Shown here in pieces: positions 57,410 through 64,000 of a stretch of 64,000 nucleotides of DNA (positions within the stretch are counted from its first letter, which is position 1; each line of letters starts with the position of its first letter). This stretch comes from Bacillus sp. NTK074B. GTDB lineage: Bacteria; Bacillota; Bacilli; Bacillales; Bacillaceae_B. Location of the stretch: the NCBI RefSeq assembly GCF_017303375.1, contig NZ_JAFKOH010000008.1, forward strand, positions 124,001-188,000, given 5' to 3'. A program made the translations under genes and the position numbers. The notes under the pieces were generated by a model. It was not told the origin of the DNA, did not search any database, and saw only the letters and a program-made list of their open reading frames with translations.

Positions 57410-57446
57410 AAAGGCAATGTCTGGATTTTTGGCCATTGCCTTTTTA
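57410..57446. terminator. Terminator between the Lrp gene and the DUF1232 gene
   Basis: AAAGGCAATG and CATTGCCTTTTT. Serves the Lrp gene and possibly the convergent gene. Confidence 0.85.
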
Positions 57447-57457
57447 TCTGCAGCATC

Positions 57458-57838
57458 CTATCCAACCAGCCATTTCCCTAGCCATACAGCCAATAGAATC
57501 CAAATGATGATAAAAACAGCTCCGGCAAACCAGTTCTTAGGTTTGTCGCTCTTCACCATATGTCTCGCCTGTTCCCGTTTCTCCTCGAGTATGTCCGGGG
57601 GGATCATTTTCAGGGTGACGATAATGCCGAGGGGAACCAGAATCAGATCATCCAGATACCCGATGACCGGAATGAAATCAGGGATCAGATCGATGGGACT
57701 GAAGGCATAGGCGACTACACACATGGCCAACATTTTTGCATACAGAGGGGTTCTTGGGTCTTTATAGGAGAGATAAAGCACGATCAGATCCTGCTTAACG
57801 GTTTTGGCATAATTCTTTAGGTTCGCTAATGAATTCAT
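57458..57838 (-). CDS. DUF1232 (YkvA-like) membrane protein
   Basis: A 126-residue protein with the family core YKDPRTPLYAKMLAMCVVAYAFSPIDLIPDFIPVIGYLDDLILVPLGI. Two or three helices, the last near residues 105-122. Role unknown. It is 20 bases downstream of the channel gene stop, in the same orientation. Confidence 0.87.
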   Translation of the reverse strand: MNSLANLKNYAKTVKQDLIVLYLSYKDPRTPLYAKMLAMCVVAYAFSPIDLIPDFIPVIGYLDDLILVPLGIIVTLKMIPPDILEEKREQARHMVKSDKPKNWFAGAVFIIIWILLAVWLGKWLVG

Positions 57839-57858
57839 AGGAGACCTCCCCGGGAATG

Positions 57859-58209
57859 CTATTCCCTTTCCGCATTCCTTTTCAACTTTTCCGGTTTTTG
57901 AATCATGGCATAGGCAACGTATCCGATCATTCCAATGAAGACCCCGTTTCCGCCAAAGATATAGATCATCGTGAATATCTTACCGAAAGTCGTTTGAGGT
58001 TCAAAGGTAGGGTGCCCGATTGTACTTAAAGTCACCACGCAAAAATAGAGAGCATCAATCACAGAGAGCCCTTCCTGCTTCACATAAAAGGTTGTGCCTG
58101 AGAACAACAGAACGAGCACCAATGTAAAGAGAACCTGGAAGTTTTTCAGTTTAAAGGCCTGCCATAAAGCTTTGACCAGTCGTTTTAATGTGAGGGAAAA
58201 TGAAATCAT
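57859..58209 (-). CDS. Two-TM ion-channel family protein with altered filter
   Basis: A 116-residue membrane protein of the Kef/MthK two-helix channel type: helix 1 at 25-45, pore loop, helix 2 at 85-105. The pore reads TLSTIGHPTFEPQTTFGK. Potassium filters normally read TVGYGD; here the second Gly is Pro and the Tyr is His. The channel may conduct poorly or select differently. The DUF1232 gene follows. Confidence 0.75.
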   Translation of the reverse strand: MISFSLTLKRLVKALWQAFKLKNFQVLFTLVLVLLFSGTTFYVKQEGLSVIDALYFCVVTLSTIGHPTFEPQTTFGKIFTMIYIFGGNGVFIGMIGYVAYAMIQKPEKLKRNAERE

Positions 58210-58359
58210 GATAGGTAAGTGACTCCTTTAATAGTCTGTGTTTTTGATAGCATAACAGATGGGCGGCAGGTTGAGAAGAGACTCTTGGAGGGGGCTGATC
58301 CAGAGGGATTCGACCATTAATCAAAGTGGGGATCAATAAATCATCACGATTCTCCCCGA

Positions 58360-58396
58360 AAAGGAAGCATGAGAACCGCCCCCATGCTTCCCCCCC
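58360..58396. repeat. Dispersed palindromic repeat
   Basis: AAAGGAAGCATGAGAACC and CCCCCATGCTTCC, just beyond the SgrR-like stop. Confidence 0.65.
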
Positions 58397-58399
58397 GGC

Positions 58400-60052
58400 T
58401 CATATCTCCGGCCTCACCCACAGCTTCGAAAAGTCCACATACCCAAAATGCTTGATTTCAATATTCATAATATCCGTTGAAAAAGGGATATAGCGTTTTT
58501 CATAATATAGCGGGATCATAATGGATTCCTTCATTAACCTATTCTCCAAGTTCTTATTCAACGACGTCCAATCCTCAAATGGCGTATGCCGATACTCGTC
58601 CAGAAGCTGATTCCACAGGCTTTCTTTTTCGAAAAGTCCGTGAAGAGGTGAATAACCGTTCTTCAGGAAATGATAAAACGAAAAATCCTGGTTCGATTCA
58701 AAGATTTCCCCGTGTACGAACAAATCAACATTCAAGGTTTCCGGCTGCCTCGTCAAGGTGTCGGCGAATGAAAACCACTGCACGTCAACGGGTATCCTTT
58801 CTTTTTCAAGAATCTCTACAAGCCACTCGGTGGTTTTCGCCGTATGGGCCGCGGACCGGATCACGATGGGTTCCATGAACAGGGGACGGTCGACTTCAGG
58901 GATGGTCATGCCTTGATCCTGCCCGACGAGAATGCTTTTCCCGTTCGGTATCAGGCGGGGATCCAGGTCACGGAGGGTGTCGCGGTTCTTCGCAATCATC
59001 CAATGCAGATAATCCCGGACGTCTTTTCGTTGAATCTGGGAATCTCGTCCCGGTATCGCATTCATGACCACAATCCCGAATCCAGAGTCACTCTCGACTT
59101 CAAATGAGGAAGTTTGATTTTCCTCGATATGAGAATGATAGATTCCCTTGAAGTCTTTCGGCACCTGGACGAATTCAACGGCATCGAGGAGCGGCCTCTC
59201 CTGGAAATGCTCTTTAAAGGCAGCGAGAGTCGTCTTCGAATCGTTATTCTCCTCAAGGGAGAAGCATCCTGTACCCAAGGTCCGTCCCTTGGCTTCTTTA
59301 TAGATACTGGCGTACATCATACTGAGCATGGGGAGGATATAGGTGCAGCCTCCAGGGTAGTGGATGTCGACGATGAGGGGCGCCTTCACCTCGATCCTTT
59401 TAACGGGTTTCCATATTTCCTGATAGTGGTGACAGGTCCTGAGCTCCTCGAGACAGTGAGCGACATCCTTCGCCGTTACCATCGATCCGTCGTGGAAGCG
59501 GACATCCTTTTTTAGATAAAGTCGCAGTTTGCCAGGGGAAACATCCCAGCTGTGGGCGAGTTCCGGGAGGATTTCCCCTTCTTCAGTAATCGAGACAAGT
59601 CGGTTGAAGACGTTTGCCACCAGGTGGGCGCTCATGACGTCTGCGGCCTCCAACGGATGGATGGAGAAAAAGGGATAGCGCTTCGGTACAATCAGCTTGT
59701 CCTTGGATTCCTTCACGAACCCGAGCTTACTGTGAAAATGTGTCATCAGCCTCATCTTGCTGTCCGTGGACCAGTTGTACATGAGATATTTGCTGCTTTC
59801 GTCAATCGGCTCCTCATCCATCAGCCTCACGACTTCTTCTTCAAACACGTCCTCCACGTCTTTCTTCCATTGGAGGGTGGAGACATTCCCACGTCCGCGA
59901 CCGGGAGTGAAGGTGATCCAGCCTTCCTGATCCCATTTTTTCAAATAGCGGGAAGTCTGTTTATGGCTTAACTGCAGGGTTTCAGAGATTTCTTCCACTC
60001 GGATGCTGCCAGAGGGATAGTACCTCCACAGGGTGAGTAATTTGTTCTCCAT
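58400..60052 (-). CDS. SgrR-like transcriptional regulator with solute-binding domain
   Basis: A 550-residue protein. The N-terminal 100 residues contain a winged helix (VEEISETLQLSHKQTSRYLKKW, then GWITFTPGRG). The rest is an SBP_bac_5-type domain (LAHSWDVSPGKLRLYLKKDVRFHDGSMVTAKDVAHCLEEL). SgrR proteins sense small ligands and activate a divergent transporter; here the divergent gene is an MFS exporter, the same layout as in Bacillus MFS/SgrR pairs. The ligand is unknown. Confidence 0.9.
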   Translation of the reverse strand: MENKLLTLWRYYPSGSIRVEEISETLQLSHKQTSRYLKKWDQEGWITFTPGRGRGNVSTLQWKKDVEDVFEEEVVRLMDEEPIDESSKYLMYNWSTDSKMRLMTHFHSKLGFVKESKDKLIVPKRYPFFSIHPLEAADVMSAHLVANVFNRLVSITEEGEILPELAHSWDVSPGKLRLYLKKDVRFHDGSMVTAKDVAHCLEELRTCHHYQEIWKPVKRIEVKAPLIVDIHYPGGCTYILPMLSMMYASIYKEAKGRTLGTGCFSLEENNDSKTTLAAFKEHFQERPLLDAVEFVQVPKDFKGIYHSHIEENQTSSFEVESDSGFGIVVMNAIPGRDSQIQRKDVRDYLHWMIAKNRDTLRDLDPRLIPNGKSILVGQDQGMTIPEVDRPLFMEPIVIRSAAHTAKTTEWLVEILEKERIPVDVQWFSFADTLTRQPETLNVDLFVHGEIFESNQDFSFYHFLKNGYSPLHGLFEKESLWNQLLDEYRHTPFEDWTSLNKNLENRLMKESIMIPLYYEKRYIPFSTDIMNIEIKHFGYVDFSKLWVRPEI

Positions 60053-60151
60053 ATGTTTTTCCTCCTAAAAGGGGACATCAATTAGAAAAATGTCTATTTT
60101 TATAATGTTCCGTCTAGTTTACTATACAGTAAATAGAGGAGGGGGAACAAC
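60053..60151. promoter_or_regulatory. Divergent promoter region of sgrR-like and MFS genes
   Basis: 99 bases. A TTTACTATACAGTAAA palindrome at about 60117-60132 sits between the starts and is a plausible SgrR-like operator. Confidence 0.5.
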
Positions 60152-61396
60152 ATGAAGTGGAAGGAATTACCTCGAAATATTAAAGTACGGATGATTACGT
60201 CATTCTTCAATCGTGCCGTTTCATCTGCCGTCATGCCGTTCATGGCGCTATTCTTTGCCCAGGAACTGAGCAAGATCTGGGCAGGGATCTTCCTGATCGG
60301 GACTGTGGTGATCGGATTCTTCGTTAACCTGGTCGGGGGATATATATCTGACCGCTTTCCCCGGAAAAAGGTTCTGCTCTCGACGTCTTGGCTGAACGCC
60401 TTGTTTTTCTTGGTGATGACGGCAAGTTTATTTCCAGAAGAGAATCTGATCCTGCTGTTCGCAGGGGCTTATATCGGATTCATCATCACGAGCAGCCTGG
60501 GACGTCCGGCGATGCATGCCATCATCATCGACTCGACGACGCCGGAGAACCGGAAAGCCGTCTATGCTTTGGATTACTGGCTCATCAATCTGAGTATGGC
60601 GATTGGGGCGGCCCTCGGGGGACTGCTGTACTTGAACCATCAGACCGAGCTATTCATGATGCTTACCTTCACGTCGACGACGATTCCTGTTGCGTATGGG
60701 ATCTGGCTCCAGGACAACTTTAAAGATCAGCTCGAGAAAAAGCATGAGAATGTATTCATCGACCTAGTGAACAATTACCGGATTGCCTTCAAGGATTCGG
60801 CATTTGTGAAAGTAGTGGCAGGGTCGACGTTCATCTTCGCGGCGGAGTTTTCCTTGAACAGCTATATCGGGATCCGCCTGGCGGAAACGTTTGAAGCTGT
60901 GAGTATAGGGGAATTTGACATCGTCGGGGTCAGGATGCTCAGTATCCTGAACATCGAGAACATGATGCTCGTTGTGTGTCTGACTTTCATCATCAATCGC
61001 TACACAGACACATTGAATAAAAAGCATGCCTTGTTGATGGGGTTGGTTCTGTATGGCATCGGCTATGTGACGGTTACATCCGCCAATACGTGGTACGTCC
61101 TGATCGCCTTCAACCTGATTGCAACGTTGGGAGAGCTGATCTATTCTCCGATTCGCAACGCAGAGCAGGCGAACATGATCCCTGGCGACAAACGAGGATC
61201 TTATTCCGCTTTTTCAAACCTGTCCTTCAGCGGAGCTGATCTTGTCGCACGGTCCACCATTATCATCGGGGCCTTCCTGATACCGACAATGATGAGTGTC
61301 TATATCGGCTTCATCGTCATGATCGGAACGGTCCTCGTATATACAGGATTATTCGGCCGGAGCTGGATCAAGACGAAAGTGCTGGAAGTGAAGTGA
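60152..61396 (+). CDS. MFS transporter (DHA1-type exporter)
   Basis: A 414-residue, 12-helix transporter. The loop 2-3 motif GGYISDRFPRKKVLLS is typical of the MFS. The C-terminal half has a matching GELIYSPIRNAEQANMIPGDKRGSYSAF. RBS GAGGAGGGGG. It probably exports a drug or metabolite sensed by the divergent regulator. It is 416 bases from the peptide-modification genes, but no link is certain. Confidence 0.92.
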   Translation: MKWKELPRNIKVRMITSFFNRAVSSAVMPFMALFFAQELSKIWAGIFLIGTVVIGFFVNLVGGYISDRFPRKKVLLSTSWLNALFFLVMTASLFPEENLILLFAGAYIGFIITSSLGRPAMHAIIIDSTTPENRKAVYALDYWLINLSMAIGAALGGLLYLNHQTELFMMLTFTSTTIPVAYGIWLQDNFKDQLEKKHENVFIDLVNNYRIAFKDSAFVKVVAGSTFIFAAEFSLNSYIGIRLAETFEAVSIGEFDIVGVRMLSILNIENMMLVVCLTFIINRYTDTLNKKHALLMGLVLYGIGYVTVTSANTWYVLIAFNLIATLGELIYSPIRNAEQANMIPGDKRGSYSAFSNLSFSGADLVARSTIIIGAFLIPTMMSVYIGFIVMIGTVLVYTGLFGRSWIKTKVLEVK

Positions 61397-61811
61397 GGGA
61401 CGGACCTCCAAATTCAGCATTCGTTTCATCGAAAGTGTGGTGTTGGAGGTCCGTCCCTCTCAAAAAGGGAAGCACGGGAGCGATCCCGTGCTTTTGATGT
61501 AAAGAAAATTCGACACGGAGGATCAATTATTAAAAAAGCGGATTAATTAATTGGAATGAGGGGGGAAATAAACCCGAAAAGGGATTAATAATCGAAAATC
61601 CTGCTTAAATAACGCTCAAACCGGATCAATTCCAATTCCACACGGATATTCCGTGGCACCTCTCTCTCCAACCCTCATATCTACTATCCATCCAGGAACA
61701 CTCCCCAGCTAAAATAGACAATCTACCGACTCTTTCCTGCATAAAAAGAGGGACGGACCTCCAAATCCCTCCGCCCTCAAAATCAAAACGGGAAAATAGA
61801 GGTCCGTCCCT
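61397..61811. other. Intergenic region with long inverted repeats
   Basis: GAGGGACGGACCTCCAAATT and its complement occur at 61395-61460 as one palindrome (loop about 30 bases), then GGAAGCACGGGAGCGATCC at 61468-61500. A second GAGGGACGGACCTCCAAAT arm starts at 61748, with its complement ending at 61813. These are strong terminators for the MFS (+) and SagB (-) genes. No gene. Confidence 0.7.
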
Positions 61812-63395
61812 CTAACTCATCAACCTTCCTTTGAGCCAGGCACGCTGGCGAAAGGGGCCGATGGGTAGTTGGATGAGGGTGGTTTGGTTTTCTGAGTCTA
61901 GTTGGTAGATGTGGTCGGTCCGTTTGGTGTCGAATCCAAGGAGGGGATGGCCGCCGAAGCCTGTGGCAGTTGATGCCAACAGGAGGCGTTGGACGAGCAT
62001 GCCGGCTTCCATTTGCATGATCCGGTATCCCCTGTATCCGAGGGTGTCCCGGTAGGCTTTTCTATTTCCGATGATATGAAGGCATAAGGGTACCTGAAGC
62101 AGGTTGACGTTATCGAGTGTGAGACCCGTCTGCAGTTCCAGGCGGAAATCCCCTGTCTGAATTTTCCGCAGGGCATGGCGGTTGCTGTCATAGGCGTATG
62201 CTCCATTCGGTACGCCTTCTACGTTATAGAAACAGCCAGCAATCGAAACACTATTCCCATTGTCATAAGGTACTTCGTCAATATCACTCCGATAAGAATA
62301 GGAGTGAATGGCTGTTTTCAATAAAGCCGAAAGTCTCTGCATACTGACCTTTCCCATCACAAAATCCATTTCAGGGGAATGGCGATCCTTACACGCTTCC
62401 ACAAAGTCATACGCAGAGGACTCCACCTCAGGCAGAAGGATTTCGGTTCCTCCTCTTATACCAGTGGCGAACTGTTTTCCTCGTTTATGAAATTCCCCGG
62501 TTGACCGGATTTGAGAAGCCTCATTCACCGCCAGGAGCATAGGGAACTCTCTCAGCGTTTCAGACTTTTCAAAGACTTCATGATCGACGGAAGGAAGCTC
62601 CCGACTCAATTCTTCCGACCTGACTTCCCGTCCCATCCCGCTCCTCCCCGCAGCCCAATTCGTTGGTCCAACCGAAAGGGGGATAACGGCATAGACGTTT
62701 TCCTCTTCTTCAGAAAGCCCGACTAATCGGTTGATGGCCGCGTCCAGAAATTGACCATACACCCCCGACTCGAATCCGAACCGTTTGGACGTTTCCAAGA
62801 GCTGCCCGATGAGAACGCCGGCATCGAGTCCCTGAAGGCGGTAGGAAAAGTTGTTGTATTTAAAATAATTTTTCCAGAATCGTGTGGAAACAAAGGTCGT
62901 GGCAAAACAGGATGATAGGTCACATCGGTTGCCGAGTGCCCGTTCCACATAGGAGTCCACATTGCCTTCCCGAAGGAGGACGAGGCGATGGTGGGCGGCA
63001 TCATAATGATAGATTCCATGTGGGAGATCATTCAGCTTTAAATAGATATACAGTTCATTCGGATACAGTGCCCCTCCCGATGGGGCGAATCGCCGGCAGG
63101 AATGGACGGGGGAGACTTCCTCGCTCCCCGTATCATCAGGATACAGGGACTCGCTCACCCCGCTGATGCCATACACATACCAGAGAAAGTGCCCGATTCG
63201 TTCCAGGCTGACAGATCCCGGTCTCCCGGAAAGCGACAAGGGCACTTCCATGGAAAGCGGGACAGCCGGCAATCCCCGGTACAGCTTGTAGGGGAGGGGG
63301 GCATCCTCCCAGTCCACTTCGAAAACTGGCTGATTGGCCCGATTGATATCAAATTGCAGATTGTGCAGAAAGGATTCGAGACTCATCCTTTTCAC
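61812..63395 (-). CDS. SagB-like azoline dehydrogenase (TOMM)
   Basis: A 527-residue FMN-dependent enzyme with two nitroreductase-like halves, as in SagB/ThcOx proteins of heterocycloanthracin-type clusters. It oxidises thiazolines/oxazolines to thiazoles/oxazoles. The first half contains RFAPSGGALYPNELYIYLK, the second SYSYRSDIDEVPYDNGN and ILLASTATGFGGHPLLGF. The start overlaps no gene; the YcaO gene ends 11 bases upstream on the same strand, so the two are one operon. RBS AGAGGAGG. Confidence 0.87.
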   Translation of the reverse strand: MKRMSLESFLHNLQFDINRANQPVFEVDWEDAPLPYKLYRGLPAVPLSMEVPLSLSGRPGSVSLERIGHFLWYVYGISGVSESLYPDDTGSEEVSPVHSCRRFAPSGGALYPNELYIYLKLNDLPHGIYHYDAAHHRLVLLREGNVDSYVERALGNRCDLSSCFATTFVSTRFWKNYFKYNNFSYRLQGLDAGVLIGQLLETSKRFGFESGVYGQFLDAAINRLVGLSEEEENVYAVIPLSVGPTNWAAGRSGMGREVRSEELSRELPSVDHEVFEKSETLREFPMLLAVNEASQIRSTGEFHKRGKQFATGIRGGTEILLPEVESSAYDFVEACKDRHSPEMDFVMGKVSMQRLSALLKTAIHSYSYRSDIDEVPYDNGNSVSIAGCFYNVEGVPNGAYAYDSNRHALRKIQTGDFRLELQTGLTLDNVNLLQVPLCLHIIGNRKAYRDTLGYRGYRIMQMEAGMLVQRLLLASTATGFGGHPLLGFDTKRTDHIYQLDSENQTTLIQLPIGPFRQRAWLKGRLMS

Positions 63396-63406
63396 CTCCT
63401 CTTACG

Positions 63407-64000
63407 TTAAGGAAACGGATGTGGCTTTTGATTAAGCTCTTCAAACGTCAGCGGGCGGCCGGCATATCCGATTTCCGCCGGTACGTTCAGGACTCGATCC
63501 AGCCCGGTCAGGCGGGTGAGATGGTGTCCGAACGTCATGGGAAGCATGCCGGGAATCAAGACTTTCACGCAGTGCAGGCCGTTCTTTGCGAGTTCCGGTG
63601 CGGTCTGATCAACAACGATCACCTCAAGGCCCCGGTTCCGGAATGTATCGAGAATCTCCTTCAGGTCCTCGGTCAGGTCGAGATGGGCAGGCGTCTCCTT
63701 GAAGGCATCCTGGAAACTCTGCAATGGCCTCTCGTCATCCTGTAAAAAACCAAATCGCTCCTCGGCCTGGGGCAGACCGTACAGCATGCCGTGATCATCC
63801 ATCTGCCGGACAAGGGAATCATCATCTAGCATTTTTTCATAGTCGGCTTTGTTCTTCTCCAGCTTTTCATCGAGATTCAGCATCATCCCGGCAAGTTCCT
63901 GAATCGCGCTTTTCGCGGCTCTGACGGGATCGAGATGGGCGCCGGCCGCTAGGATCAGATTCAATCCCGAATCCTTCCTGTTTTTCGCCATGGCAAAAAT
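63407..64000 (-). CDS. YcaO-type cyclodehydratase, C-terminal part (cut by window edge)
   Basis: The frame runs from the window end to the stop at 63407; the visible part is about 197 residues and the N-terminus lies outside. The end reads VKVLIPGMLPMTFGHH, VPAEIGYAGRPLTFEEL, and KPHPFP: the YcaO hallmark of a Pro-rich C-terminus (PxPxP-like). YcaO enzymes activate the amide with ATP and close Cys/Ser/Thr side chains into azolines, which SagB then oxidises. An ATG near 63991 is internal, not the true start. The precursor and other genes should lie beyond the edge. Confidence 0.87.
   Translation of the reverse strand: MFAMAKNRKDSGLNLILAAGAHLDPVRAAKSAIQELAGMMLNLDEKLEKNKADYEKMLDDDSLVRQMDDHGMLYGLPQAEERFGFLQDDERPLQSFQDAFKETPAHLDLTEDLKEILDTFRNRGLEVIVVDQTAPELAKNGLHCVKVLIPGMLPMTFGHHLTRLTGLDRVLNVPAEIGYAGRPLTFEELNQKPHPFP

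Noticed and set aside
25440-61813. CRISPR array
   Set aside because: The dispersed palindromes are not in tandem, spacing is irregular and they have inverted arms; no cas genes are seen.
1-64000. tRNA or rRNA genes, or a phage attachment site in a tRNA
   Set aside because: No cloverleaf with GTTCGA-type T loop or rRNA segment was noticed; the T-box leader contains the only tRNA-related signature.

Overview
The window looks like a chromosome segment of a pigmented, possibly marine, Bacillaceae (Bacillus sensu lato, Rossellomorea-like; the genus is inference). Supporting signs are AGGAGG-type ribosome sites, frequent TTG/GTG starts, T-box and purine riboswitch control, a stressosome RsbR paralogue, C30 carotenoid genes of the staphyloxanthin type and a microbial rhodopsin. 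Positions 1 to about 22400 are AT-rich accessory DNA, interrupted by three GC-richer direct repeats. From about 23400 onward the composition is uniform and most genes look resident.

Region 1 (1-8958) is a restriction-modification island with three different cytosine-C5 methyltransferases. The first sits in a left-truncated operon with a DUF6339-like protein and a DUF4420-type PD-(D/E)XK protein. The second is divergent from an NgoFVII-type PLD nuclease. The third converges with a GHKL ATPase that has a C-terminal PD-(D/E)XK domain.

Region 2 (9131-25393) is built on three direct copies of the start of an SPP1-like phage replication module (organizer, G39P-like loader, DnaB helicase). Only copy 3 is complete. 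Copies 1 and 2 keep an intact organizer gene but a broken loader gene. Cargo lies between the copies. Between copies 1 and 2 are a lasso-peptide cluster with its own MauE/thioredoxin pair and a four-cysteine precursor found by direct reading (14084-14218), and two orphan ABC permeases. Between copies 2 and 3 are a secreted matrixin-like metalloprotease and three small exported proteins.

Region 3 (25503-36000) holds a small gene, an AbrB/Doc toxin-antitoxin pair, and a catabolic locus: an FAD-linked oxidase divergent from GntR-TRAP(DctPQM)-aminotransferase-RocB-like peptidase. The shared promoter region has paired GGTATACCAC sites.

Region 4 (36143-46824) holds an esterase, the carotenoid genes crtN-crtO-crtP-crtQ (no crtM here), a DUF819 transporter, an ElaA-type acetyltransferase, a rhodopsin with unusual residues, and an RsbR-like stressosome protein.

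Region 5 (47108-64000) holds a quinone oxidoreductase, a T-box leader in front of a HIT hydrolase and a PP2C phosphatase, an adenine riboswitch in front of adenosine deaminase, an ECF sigma/anti-sigma pair, a secreted HNH nuclease, several decayed genes (55.4-56.7 kb), an Lrp regulator, a 2-TM channel with an odd filter, an SgrR-like regulator divergent from an MFS exporter, and a SagB plus partial YcaO pair that begins a thiazole/oxazole peptide cluster continuing past the right edge. A dispersed palindromic repeat family with a GGGGACNGG-type core fills many intergenic spaces from 25 kb onward and forms the last codons of dnaB.
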